Assembly: GCF_029867415.1 (NCBI RefSeq)
Contig: NC_081185.1
Coordinates: 40,432,766 to 40,496,765, forward strand
Reading direction: 5' to 3'
Source: Vicia villosa
Taxonomy: Eukaryota; Streptophyta; Magnoliopsida; Fabales; Fabaceae
Length of the DNA stretch: 64,000 nucleotides
Shown here: positions 42,217-52,564 of the stretch, one piece after another
Position numbering within the stretch: position 1 is the stretch's first letter
How the letters are laid out: every line of letters begins with the position of its first letter
Translations under genes and position numbers: made by a program
Notes under the pieces: model-generated
Told to the model about the DNA's origin: nothing
Databases searched by the model: none
What the model saw: only the letters and a program-made list of their open reading frames with translations

Positions 42217-43567
42217 TGATCGGTAAAATAGCAAGTGTACTATTTTGCCTCTGTAGTAATAAAGGGAAAATTCCCCGAATATCGATCTCAAGGACTGCGT
42301 GAGATTATAGAGTTAGTCGCACTTCAATTAAACAAAAAGCCTTGGGGTTTTGGTTTTTGTGATTACAAATTAAATTGCAAATAAACTTAAAAAGGTTGAA
42401 TTGGCCAAATATGAGTAACATGCCAGGGTAGGTGTGTGCATTAACATGTAACAATTCTGAACCCTTATTTCATTAACAAAGTTCAACTTATCAATTACCG
42501 GTTCTTAAGGGTATTTGCTCCTAAGTCCTTAGTGGGCAAACTTTTGAACATTGAAATCCTAATTCCAAAGTCCTTCAAAATTAGTGATCAAATCAAATAT
42601 TATTATAATCAAGAACAATCCGGTTACTATAGGGTATCCCTAGTCCTAGGTGATATCTACTATAATATAATAGTATAAAAACCCTAACAATGGAGGTCAA
42701 TCCTAATTGTCAGTCATAAATCAATCCAGTTGGTCCGACGAGGAAAGCATTAAAAACCTTATACCATTAAATTGAATGTAAAAGAGAAACATGTTATTGA
42801 AATTCGGAATTCAAAATCATCACAAATGTTAATCAGGGACACCCCCCTAGCATTGGGGGGTTTAGCTACTCATATCATCCAAAGAAATTACAAAGATATC
42901 AAATAAAGACATTACAATAGAGATGATGAACTTTGATCTTCAATGGCTTCCGCTCATGAGAGTTCTCCGTTCTTCTCCAATTGCATAGGCTTCTTCTCTC
43001 AATCCTCCAATTCTTCGTGTGGCAACAAGATCCCTAATTCATCTTGAAAACTCTCCTAAATAGTGCAGACTCACTTAAGTTGGTTGGAAATACCAAAAAC
43101 ACCCTTGCAGGCAAACCACTGAACAAAATCATAAAATTCACTGAAATCAGCGTCAAACCCAACACGGGCCGTGTTGAGCAACACGGGCACCCGTGTTGGT
43201 CCCCTGGAATATTTATTTTTAACACTTGGTCCCAGACTTAGCAACACGGGTCGTGTTGAGCAACACGGGTACCCGTGTTGCACCACTGTTTTCCTCTCTT
43301 CTCAAACTTTGCTCCTAGCGCTCTTCCTGACACGGCCCGTGTTGAGCAACACGGCCACCCGTGTCAGGCCTCATGTAGCATGTTTTGAAATTCCTTCAAA
43401 ACTTCCGAGTTTCGCACTGATTTACTCCGGTTTCTCCATATGAACCTGAAAACATTAAAACATACAACCAAAGCATAAAATGACGAATAAAGAAATAAAC
43501 CACTCAATAACAAAACTTAAACATACTTAAAAACAACGATAAAAATATGTGTGAAAACCACTGATCA
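42217..43567 (-). mobile_element. Athila-like 3' LTR
   Basis: It runs TGATCGG...ACTGATCA. It contains three nested-palindrome units at 43159-43368. On the sense strand it is preceded by the purine-rich AGTTTGGGGGAGTT (43581-43568). Confidence 0.95.
43159..43368. repeat. Three nested covarying palindromes in the Athila-like LTR
   Basis: Each unit has an outer 10-bp stem around a core like CCGTGTTGAGCAACACGG, itself an 8-bp stem. Outer stems: CCAACACGGG/CCCGTGTTGG (43159-43168, 43190-43199), GCAACACGGG/CCCGTGTTGC (43241-43250, 43272-43281) and CCTGACACGG/CCGTGTCAGG (43326-43335, 43359-43368). The middle unit also contains the perfect 20-bp palindrome CAACACGGGTACCCGTGTTG. The set is repeated at 48292-48501 in the other LTR. 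Confidence 0.9.
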
Positions 43568-43590
43568 AACTCCCCCAAACTTAAACCGTT
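43568..43590 (-). other. Polypurine tract of the Athila-like element
   Basis: The minus strand reads AAGTTTGGGGGAGTT directly before the LTR start TGATCA. A second copy of the motif, AAGTTTGGGGGAGG, lies at about 44450-44463 (minus strand), as if the region had been duplicated. Confidence 0.8.
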
Positions 43591-44685
43591 GCTTGACCTC
43601 AAGCGACAATTACAAAAGTTAATGACCTTCAAAGCACACGGTGTTCATACGTGAGATATCTGTCTGTATTGATCAAGAAACAGTGATTTGGCATTCACAT
43701 GACGCGACGAGTTTTGTTACCACATTAATCCTCAAGCTCCCATTTCGGATACCTCTCCAACTATGCTTTGCACTTAAGTCTCTTTCCAATTTTTCTCCTC
43801 TTTCATTCGGACAATCATATTAAGGCACTGCATTTCTTATAATAATCATCACCTGCATGAGACGGATCAAGGCTTCTTATTATTTTTTCCTGGCACCAAA
43901 CTAGCAGCATTGGCTAATTTTTATTACCGATGAAATTTTCAAACCTTGCAGTTATATATTGTCCTTTTGGACGACGTTTGGGGATCAATCTCCTTTGGGC
44001 TGAATAACCGGGTGAGGGTTACCCAACTTAGCGAGCCGATTGCCTTTTACCGCCTTTTCATCATTTGGTACCAACTTTATATCTCTTTTTTTTTTCCTCA
44101 ACCAGCCATCATGCAAGTGAATCCGAATTATGCCAGACTGTATCAATAAACTACTCGAGAAGTACTTCTCAGGAGACAAGTACTATGGTGCAAATCTACA
44201 CGTTAGACTCGTATCTCTTTCAGGGAACCAGGGGTGCTTAAACAAACCTCTTGTCACATTATTCCGCACTTCCTGTCCTCAAACAATCCTCGATTCATCT
44301 CTATATACTATTCCCGATCGCTCTTTAGGATCAAAACTTCTTCAACAAGAATTTAAAATTTCGGTAAAAATTTGGGCAGAATTCACTTTATGGTTTCACA
44401 TCATACCAATAACATAAAACTAACATAAAAAAAAATGCAAAGAGAAGAGCCTCCCCCAAACTTGAACTAAACATTGACCTCAATGTGTCAGAACGAGTTC
44501 GAGAGAGGTGACTCACAGAGGGTATCACACTCTAATGATCACTTCCAAGCTTTCACCAGAGACTTCCTCTTTTATTTCCTGAAAATAAAATAAACAAACA
44601 GAGAAATTAATTATTAAAACCGTGGGTTGCCTCCCACGAAGCGCTTCGTTTAACGTCGCATGGCTCGACGGTCCATTACCCTTTA
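43591..44685 (-). other. 3' untranslated region of the Athila-like element
   Basis: No coding domain is present. It contains the second PPT-like motif (about 44450) and, at 44626-44668, the word set GTGGGTTGCCTCCCACGAAG, CGCTTCGTTTAACGTCGCA, which resembles a conserved Athila-type 3' motif. This marks the place where RT to integrase would have been. Confidence 0.6.
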
Positions 44686-45378
44686 TTATGGAGGGTATTT
44701 CCTTTTCCACACCTTGTTGCTTGTCACTTTCGCAACCACTAACTCATGAAGACGAAAAGCATTCACTGCTTTTCTCTTTAATTTACTTCCCACATTCTTC
44801 TTCTTTCCTTGCTCTTTCTCCTCCACCTTCTTCTTGACTTCCTTAGCTTTCTTAAGATTTTTGACAACTACATAAGATGGTTCCACCCTGGAGGCTATGC
44901 TTGACACTTTTTCTTGGAGCTGTTTAGACTTCTTGTTCTTTTCCTCACTTTCTGTCATACCATCAGAAGTTTGATCATTCACAACCGCCCTCTGTCTTTT
45001 GACTCCTAACATCTTCAACGTTACTTCTTCATCAAAAGATTTCAGCGTCAGCGTTCCTTTTTCAATGTCGAGGTTGCAGCGGCCTGTCGACAAAAATGGC
45101 CTCCCAAGAAGGATAGGAGTTTCTTCGTCTTCCGGAATGTCCATGATGTGGAAGTCAACAGGGAATACAAATTTATCAACTTCCACTAGTACATCTTCAG
45201 CTACCCCATATGATTTCTTAACGGTGTGATCGGCGAACCTTAACTGGGTCTTACTTTCACTAATCTTTTCCAATTCAAGCTTTTTGAAAATGGACAAAGG
45301 CATTAAACTCACACTAGACCCAGAATCGAGGAGTACCTTCTTAAATGCTATATTCTTGATAGTGCATGGTATCGCCAC
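44686..45378 (-). CDS. Athila-like aspartic protease region
   Basis: The active site is VLLDSGSSVSLMP (D18), followed by the conserved FADHTVKK, GVAEDVLVEVDKFVFPVDF and ILLGRPFLSTGR blocks typical of Athila-type retropepsins (residues 10-115). After residue 120 the chain is Lys/Glu-rich (KKVEEKEQGKKKN), probably a linker to the lost RT. The displayed start is a GTG; the frame is open upstream to the end of gag and lies -1 relative to it, so it is likely made as a Gag-Pro fusion by frameshift, or the frames were separated by an indel. Athila Gag-Pro is usually one frame. Confidence 0.88.
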   Translation of the reverse strand: MAIPCTIKNIAFKKVLLDSGSSVSLMPLSIFKKLELEKISESKTQLRFADHTVKKSYGVAEDVLVEVDKFVFPVDFHIMDIPEDEETPILLGRPFLSTGRCNLDIEKGTLTLKSFDEEVTLKMLGVKRQRAVVNDQTSDGMTESEEKNKKSKQLQEKVSSIASRVEPSYVVVKNLKKAKEVKKKVEEKEQGKKKNVGSKLKRKAVNAFRLHELVVAKVTSNKVWKRKYPP

Positions 45379-45464
45379 TGCCCCAGGGTCTTTCCTCTTT
45401 ATTGGGATCTTCCTTGCTGTTGAGACTATACCACACTTTTCCGTTGCAATTTTTGGTTCTCCTC

Positions 45465-47186
45465 CTAGTGATCTCTTTTCGCCAACACCTCCTTCATAAA
45501 TTTTTTATACAAGGGCATGTGTTCAAGTGCTTCAAAGAATGGTAGATTTACCTCTAACTTTTTGAACAATTTTGTAAACTTTTCAAAGTCTTTCTCTCTT
45601 GAAACCTTCTTTGTCACTCTGGAGGGGAAAGGTAGTTTTATCACCGGTTCAACGTCTTTCTTATTTTTTTCTTCAATTGGTTTAACCGGTGGTACCACAA
45701 CTTCTGGCTCTTTTGGATTCTCTCTTATTTCCAGATCCACCTCTATTACCATGGGGTAATCTATTTCCTCTTTCTCTTTTTCTTTTTCAGATTCTGCTAC
45801 TCTCCTACTTCTTCTAGTAACAGCATTAATCTTCTCTTGGTCTTTCGGATTTTTCACAGTTGAGCTCGGAAGGGTACCTTGTGCCTGTAGAGTGAGATGT
45901 TGTGCTATCTGCCCCACTTGAACTTCCAGATTTTTAATTGAGGCCGAAGTGTTTCTGTGGTTGTTTCTTGTTTCTTCTTGGAACTGAGAACACTGCCCAG
46001 CTAATCTTTCAATTGCCACTTCCCACTCTGCCTTCTGGGTACCTTGTTGTTGTTGATCTTTCCAAGCAAAATTTGGATGATTCTTCCACCCTGGATTATA
46101 GGTGTTAGAATACGGGTTGTTTTGCCTTAGGAATTTGATTTCTTCAATCTGCTTGGGAGTAGCGAAACAGTACACCGTTTGGTGTGGGCCATTACAGATT
46201 TCACAGCTGACAGGTTGAGCTTGTTGAACTTGAGCCACATGTTGTTTACCTATATTCATAGCCTTCAATTTCTTTTCAACTTCTGCGGCTATCGCATCTT
46301 CAACCCGAGTTTTAGAAGTCTCCAGCTTGAGATCAATGATTCCTTCCGGTTTGCTAGCACACCTGTCATACAATTCCAAATGCTCATTTGCAGCTATTGC
46401 TTCAATGATTTTGATGATTCCTGAGGCTGTTGTGAAATTTGTCGAGCCTCCAGCTGCTGTATCAATTAACTGCTTTGTTTTGATTCTGAGCCCATTGACA
46501 AATACTTGCATCTGTTCAGTCTTGTCCATGTTGTGAGTGGGACATGCCACTAGAATTCTTTTGAATCTTTTGTAGGCATCTCCTAAGGGCTCACCCTCCT
46601 GCTGCTTGAAATTTAGAATGTCATACCTCTTCCTTATAAATACCGAAGCGGGAAAATACTCATTTAAGAAAGCTTTTTCCATCTCTTCCCATGATGTAAT
46701 GCTGCCCGCTGGAAGGGAATAAAACCACTCTTCTGCTTCTTCTGCCAAGGTGAATGGAAACATTCTCAGCTTCTTGGCCTCTTCTGTATGACCTTCGATT
46801 TTTAAAGTTGTACTCATGGTCAGAAACCTCTGTAAGTGCTTGTTTGCATCTTCATTAACCTTTCCGGTGAAAGGCTTTCTTTCGAGCTGAGTGATGGTGC
46901 TTGGGTGCAATTGAAAATTAGGGACATTCACCGGTTGGTTGATAATTGTTTGTCTTCCCCCCGGTGTATTTGCAACTCCATAGTCTCCGAGGAGTCTCTC
47001 CGGTGGTGGTACCTCGCCCATGACTTCTTCTTCACTTTCAGAACCTGAATGAACTGTCACAACTTCTTCTTCGGATTCCAGTCTAGCTTGATGAGCTTGT
47101 CTGCGCCTGGCGTGAAAAGTCCTTTCAATTTCTGCGTCAAAAAGAAATTCTGCTGAGGCCTTGCCTCGCATAAACAGATTAGACAA
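45465..47186 (-). CDS. Athila-like Gag (573 residues)
   Basis: Residues 105-235 form the Ty3/gypsy retrotransposon gag domain (HLQRFLTMSTTLK, LRMFPFTLAEEAEEWFYSL, YDILNFKQQEGEPLGDAYK). A compact zinc knuckle C328-x2-C331-x3-H335-x4-C340 follows. Residues 480-530 are Lys/Glu-rich, and the end (LPFFEALEHMPLYKKFMKE) matches the link to protease seen in Athila. The frame is intact. Start at 47186 is the first Met after the leader. Gag packages the element's RNA and perhaps uses a partner element's Pol. Confidence 0.93.
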   Translation of the reverse strand: MSNLFMRGKASAEFLFDAEIERTFHARRRQAHQARLESEEEVVTVHSGSESEEEVMGEVPPPERLLGDYGVANTPGGRQTIINQPVNVPNFQLHPSTITQLERKPFTGKVNEDANKHLQRFLTMSTTLKIEGHTEEAKKLRMFPFTLAEEAEEWFYSLPAGSITSWEEMEKAFLNEYFPASVFIRKRYDILNFKQQEGEPLGDAYKRFKRILVACPTHNMDKTEQMQVFVNGLRIKTKQLIDTAAGGSTNFTTASGIIKIIEAIAANEHLELYDRCASKPEGIIDLKLETSKTRVEDAIAAEVEKKLKAMNIGKQHVAQVQQAQPVSCEICNGPHQTVYCFATPKQIEEIKFLRQNNPYSNTYNPGWKNHPNFAWKDQQQQGTQKAEWEVAIERLAGQCSQFQEETRNNHRNTSASIKNLEVQVGQIAQHLTLQAQGTLPSSTVKNPKDQEKINAVTRRSRRVAESEKEKEKEEIDYPMVIEVDLEIRENPKEPEVVVPPVKPIEEKNKKDVEPVIKLPFPSRVTKKVSREKDFEKFTKLFKKLEVNLPFFEALEHMPLYKKFMKEVLAKRDH

Positions 47187-47325
47187 TTATTAGAATGAGG
47201 AAAAAATAATATAAAATTTTTTTTTTTTTTTATATTTTTTTTTTTTTTTTTTGAAAATAAAATTTTAGTCGCAGAGCAACAAAATTCTAATTGAAATAAA
47301 ACTAAAACTCTACAATTTTCGGCAG
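47187..47325 (-). other. Leader of the Athila-like element with long poly(A/T) tract
   Basis: It is very short (about 140 bp). It includes two T runs (A runs on the sense strand) at about 47218-47252 split by ATA. Homopolymers here are prone to sequencing error. Confidence 0.8.
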
Positions 47326-47343
47326 TCCCCGGCAACGGCGCCA
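47326..47343 (-). other. Primer binding site (tRNA-Asp type)
   Basis: The minus strand reads TGGCGCCGTTGCCGGGGA, the exact complement of the 3' end of plant tRNA-Asp, as used by Athila-type elements. It lies six bases after the LTR end. Confidence 0.93.
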
Positions 47344-47349
47344 AAAACT

Positions 47350-48700
47350 TGATCGGTAAAATAGCAAGTGTACTATTTTGCCTCTGTAGTAATAAAGGGA
47401 AAATTCCCCGAATATCGATCTCAAGGACTGCGTGAGATTATAGAGTTAGTCGCACTTCAATTAAACAAAAAGCCTTGGGGTTTTGGTTTTTGTGATTACA
47501 AATTAAATTGCAAATAAACTTAAAAAGGTTGAATTGGCCAAATATGAGTAACATGCCAGGGTAGGTGTGTGCATTAACATGTAACAATTCTGAACCCTTA
47601 TTTCATTAACAAAGTTCAACTTATCAATTACCGGTTCTTAAGGGTATTTGCTCCTAAGTCCTTAGTGGGCAAACTTTTGAACATTGAAATCCTAATTCCA
47701 AAGTCCTTCGAAATTAGTGATCAAATCAAATATTATTATAATCAAGAACAATCCGGTTACTATAGGGTATCCCTAGTCCTAGGTGATATCTACTATAATA
47801 TAATGGTATAAAAACCCTAACAATGGAGGTCAATCCTAATTGTCAGTCATAAATCAATCCAGTTGGTCCGACGAGGAAAGCATTAAAAACCTTATACCAT
47901 TAAATTGAATGTAAAAGAGAAACATGTTATTGAAATTCGGAATTCAAAATCCTCACAAATGTTAATCAGGGACACCCCCCTAGCATTGGGGGGTTTAGCT
48001 ACTCATATCATCCAAAGAAATTACAAAGATATCAAATAAAGACATTACAATAGAGATGATGAACTTTGATCTTCAATGGCTTCCGCTCATGAGAGTTCTC
48101 CGTTCTTCTCCAATTGCATAGGCTTCTTCTCTCAATCCTCCAATTCTTCGTGTGGCAACAAGATCCCTAATTCATCTTGAAAACTCTCCTAAATAGTGCA
48201 GACTCACTTAAGTTGGTTGGAAATACCAAAAACACCCTTGCAGGCAAACCACTGAACAAAATCATAAAATTCACTGAAATCAGCGTCAAACCCAACACGG
48301 GCCGTGTTGAGCAACACGGGCACCCGTGTTGGTCCCCTGGAATATTTATTTTTAACACTTGGTCCCAGACTTAGCAACACGGGTCGTGTTGAGCAACACG
48401 GGTACCCGTGTTGCACCACTGTTTTCCTCTCTTCTCAAACTTTGCTCCTAGCGCTCTTCCTGACACGGCCCGTGTTGAGCAACACGGCCACCCGTGTCAG
48501 GCCTCCTGTAGCATGTTTTGAAATTCCTTCAAAACTTCCGAGTTTCGCACTGATTTACTCCGGTTTCTCCATATGAACCTGAAAACATTAAAACATACAA
48601 CCAAAGCATAAAATGACGAATAAAGAAATAAACCACTCAATAACAAAACTTAAACATACTTAAAAACAACGATAAAAATATGTGTGAAAACCACTGATCA
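47350..48700 (-). mobile_element. Athila-like 5' LTR
   Basis: It is 1,351 bp, the same length as its partner, with about four substitutions. It carries the palindrome set at 48292-48501. Its end joins directly to the second GAGGC duplication. Confidence 0.95.
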
Positions 48701-49598
48701 GAGGCCTACGCCACAATCGTTTCTCTAAATAGTGGTTAAGAAATACACCGAGGCCTACGCCTCAATCATTTCTCTTCCGCTAAGTAGGAAAGAACATACA
48801 TCGGGGCCTACGCCCCAATCATTTCTTTCCTACTACGAAAAGAAGAAAAAAAATAACGGTATGATCCTTATCAGTATTTATTAAGTTTTTTAATGTTGAA
48901 AAAGAAAAGAAATGAACAAGGGGAACTAACCTATTTTCTAATCTAATCGTTATTCTAATCTACAAGGGAAATCTAAATCTAAAGGTGAACATGGTAATGA
49001 GGTAAATTCTAAGAGGAGCATACAAGTGATATCGACAAAATAGGCCAAAAATGTGGCCCAAAATCTAAGTAAGAAAATCACACAACAATTATACGGAAAT
49101 AACATGGAAATGGTACAAAAGAAATAAAAGAAGCAATTCAAAAATGAACCTAAAATATACTACTATTTTTATGAATTTTCAATGTCAACAATCATCTAAA
49201 ATTCTAACAAAATCTTGTCAATTTTATTATCTAAAAAAAAAAAGAACAAGACTATGTCAAGAAACCTAAATCTAACGTGAAAGGATGGGCTCAGGGGGTG
49301 TACAAGCAAATTCGGTTTGCTGAGCCCAAGATTATTTTTGTTGTTCATTATTTTCAGCAAAAATGAAGAGTATGTGGGCTTATGGTGGGTGTGAGTTGCA
49401 ATTCGATAGAACCCAAAGGATATTGATCCAATACTCAGATTATTCTCAGATCTTTTTTTATTCAATTAACACCAATTTATCCTAATCAAATATCATTAAT
49501 TCTCATTAATCTCAGTTAATATCAGTTAATTGCAATTAATCTCCTTAAGTTAATAAAAATAATTAAAAAATAGCAAAAGGGAATTAGGTTACCAATTT

Positions 49599-49998
49599 GT
49601 GACCATTGGGCTTTCACGTGGCTCTCTCCCTCTTCCTCACTCGCGAACAAACGGCGGAGGACTACCGCCTTCGTCTTATCTCCGATCAAATCGCGGCGGC
49701 TTCTTCGATCTCAACTCTTTCATTCGCCGGAATTCGACCACAACACCGCTTCCCTCATCTCAGATTCGGTTCTCATTTCTCTCGTCTACTCGCCGCTTCA
49801 ACAACAAGACTCAACTCAAATCGGAGAAGAGACAGAGGCTTAACTACCGGAGCAATCCCGGTGATTCTTCAACCTGGATGGATCGGAAGACAAGGCTGGT
49901 TATTCAGGTATGCGCTCTTTACTTTGAACTACGCCCATTCTTCGTCGGCGATCTTCTTCTTCTTTCGAGTTCACGTTTATACTTTGTGTGATTTCTGA
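49599..49998 (+). other. Gene-like GC-rich stretch with splice donor, antisense inside the LTR (left copy)
   Basis: On the plus strand there is a CT-rich start, two overlapping 130-residue frames (49599-49991 and 49606-49998), high GC, and CAG/GTATGC (49905-49912) that looks like a donor. The second donor-like site AG/GTGAGT is at 50336-50343. The same arrangement is in the right LTR (60406-60805, donor at 60712-60719) with few changes. No protein domain was recognised. It may be a captured gene fragment, an antisense transcript exon or chance. Confidence 0.35.
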
Positions 49999-52351
49999 AT
50001 CCGTTGTTGTGTGATCGATGCAAGTTGCCGTGTGTTCTTGGTGATGAAGGACAAATGAACGAAACTGAAGTAACAATGATGATGCTGCGAGGAAGATGAA
50101 GATTATTGAAGATTGTTTATTCAAAGATGACGAAGGATGATGGATGTTGGTTGAAGATTGAAGAGTCGAAGGTGATGGAGAAGATGAATGGAGGTGGATG
50201 GTTGAGGAAAGGATGAAGATGATTTTCTATGGTGTGAAGTGTGTCGACGGATAATGGTGGGAATGGCGTGAGAAGATGAATGAATGGAAGAGTTATGGCC
50301 GAGAAGCTGAATGATGATGATGAGTCCAGTTATATAGGTGAGTTAAAGTTTGTTATTTTCTCAATCTTCTCTTTTCATTTTCTGTTTTGGTGGTTAAGAT
50401 ATGTAGTAGAAGTTTGTTAGGTTAGTTATAGTTGGTTTGTAACTGTTTTTGTAGTTATGAAAGTTGGTTAGAGATTTGTTAACTGTTAGTTAGGAAATTG
50501 GTTAGAGACACTAGGTTGTTGTAGGATTGGTTGGCAGTTAGTGAAACTGGCTGAATGTTAGAGATGGTTTAAGAGGTAGAACATTCTGTTAAAAACTATC
50601 TGCCGAGCTGGAAATTAGTTAGAGATTAATGAGGAATCACCCAATTTTGAATTGCCAACACTGAATTAGATGGCTTGATAATTGAATGCTGAATAAATTA
50701 TTGTTTGACAGCAGCAATGTCTAATGAACCTACAGGGCCAGCACTAGCTTCTTTTCAAATTCCTTTTTTTGTTATCATTGCATGGCTCTGGTTTTACCAA
50801 CTTAGAACTAGCGGAATTTGCAGCACCAACAGTACCTGCCAGCCTTGGCAAGCTAACAAATCAAATCTGTCTAGCCAGTACTGCCTGAATTTAGAATATG
50901 AACTGGATATGCTTGAAATGTCCTCATGGGCCTGTATTTGAATGGTTTTAGGGTGCAGCAAGTGATTGAAATGGAGTTGAAGTGGAATCCTTCGAATACT
51001 TCAATGAATTTCCCCTTCTTTCTCGAGATTCAAATATGTCTTTACTTTCTTCAAAGTGTTGGTACTTGTAATGACTTGCAAAAACAGTTCGAATAGGCTA
51101 ATGCTTGCTGAATTATGTAGGGTTTAATTCCTGGATTTTGTATTGGAACTTGGAACTGATTTGTGTAGGCTGTCTTTTTCTTTGATCCTGCAGGCTATGG
51201 TGTGAATGTTGTCATGATGATACCTCTTGATATGGCTTGGCAATGTTTGAAGAAGGAGTGGCAAAGGCCCGTTTGACTTTAGTTAAATATTAGAGATTAG
51301 GACAGGTTCATGTTGAATGCAGGTGATTGGATTGGAGTTAAAGCCTGGGCTCATGATGAAGATGTAGTGGATTAGAATGTCAAAATGTATTTTTGTGTAA
51401 TTTTTCAATGTGATGCCCATGTGATGTAATGGTGTATTTGATATAGAATAACTTTGTAAAATAGAAGGTTGGTATGGTTATGGTTATGATGGTAAGGTGC
51501 AAAATTGGTATTTATCTTGACTTGAAGTAAATTTGAAATCAGTTTCTTCTTACTGGTGTTGGATTTTTGTATGGACTTTTGGTTTTTTGTAATGGATATT
51601 TGAATGAGTGTAATATGAATTATGTAATAGGAATATGGATTTTTGAACGAATGGTTGAATGAATTCTAATAGAATTGCACCAATGCATAACAAGTCTTTT
51701 GACGAATAATCATGCACGCCTTAGTCTTGTAACGAGAATACCAAGCACTTCCGATTACTCTCTTTTTTATTTATTTACACAAATCCACTTCAAGTTTTAA
51801 TGAATAAATTCAAGTCCACTTAATAAACCTTCACTTCTAAATTTCAACGTCATGTCTTGAATCGTTAATTCTCGAAATATCAATTAACCCACAATGGAAG
51901 TACTAAGTACATGATGCGAGCCAAAAGTTGTGTTGATCAAGATAAATGAACAAATCAACCTCTCCTATCATTGCCCTTGTGTTTCAACCCACCACAACAG
52001 TAATGCCTTGAGGAATTCTTGGAGAAGATAATAATTGAAGCGCATAAGAACATATCAACATGAAATCCGATGAATCTCGGTTGAATTAACGATTGCAGAC
52101 ACCACATATAAAACCCATATTCCTCTTGCCCTTGGTGAATCTTCATAGAGGAAAACCTTGTATCTTTAGGAGAAAGAAGCCCACAATGAACGACCATATA
52201 AAACCCTAGCTTCCAAGATCCTTGATCCAATGCAGAGTTATTGATTAATGATGTATGATGTTATGTTAATGCCCTAATAGAGAGATGCACATGAAATGAG
52301 AAGTCTAATCCAGTTAGGAATAAATATGTGGGCAAATTTTGGGGTGCAACA

Positions 52352-52366
52352 GCTGCCCCTATTCAA
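52352..52366 (-). other. Polypurine tract of the Ogre derivative (left LTR)
   Basis: The minus strand reads TTGAATAGGGGCAGC directly before TGTTGCACC. It is identical at 63159-63173. Confidence 0.85.
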
Positions 52367-52564
52367 TCTGCTTGGACCTGAATGTACGAACGATACAAGT
52401 TCTGGACATTTGAGGTGTAAGTGGATTGAATACTAAAGAACCCAAAAGTTTGCACTCAGGAGTAACAACTCTGAGGTGATATTTGTAATTTTGATTTTGG
52501 AAGAGGAAACCAGTTTCCACTGATTCCAAGCAAGGGATACTATTGAATGCTTGATATAAACAAG

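Larger units (their letters stand above)
42217..48700 (-). mobile_element. Gag-protease-only Athila-like LTR retrotransposon (TR-GAG type)
   Basis: The element is 6,484 bp on the minus strand, with two LTRs of exactly 1,351 bp (42217-43567 and 47350-48700) that differ by about four bases. A tRNA-Asp PBS is at 47326-47343. Coding capacity is Gag and an aspartic protease only; no reverse transcriptase, RNase H or integrase. After the protease comes the plus-strand word CCTCCCACGAAGCGCTTCG, resembling a motif I recall near the 3' UTR of Athila-type elements, so pol was lost cleanly. Non-autonomous elements with terminal repeats and only gag (TR-GAG) are a described class. Insertion is recent. 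Confidence 0.93.
41426..52351 (-). mobile_element. LTR of the Ogre derivative (left LTR), split by the Athila-like element
   Basis: The LTR is 41426-42216 plus 48706-52351, about 4,437 bp without the insertion. It starts (minus strand) TGTTGCACCCCAAAATTTGC at 52351 and ends at 41426. Against the right LTR (58709-63158) I count roughly a dozen substitutions and one 13-bp indel (near 49210 / 60010), well under 1%. There is no PBS on its left, so it is the 3' LTR. Confidence 0.9.

Noticed and set aside
49599..49998. Two overlapping 130-residue frames as protein-coding genes
   Set aside because: Both frames are open over the same DNA, neither shows a domain, and the sequence is GC-rich, which lengthens chance frames. 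Kept only as a gene-like stretch.
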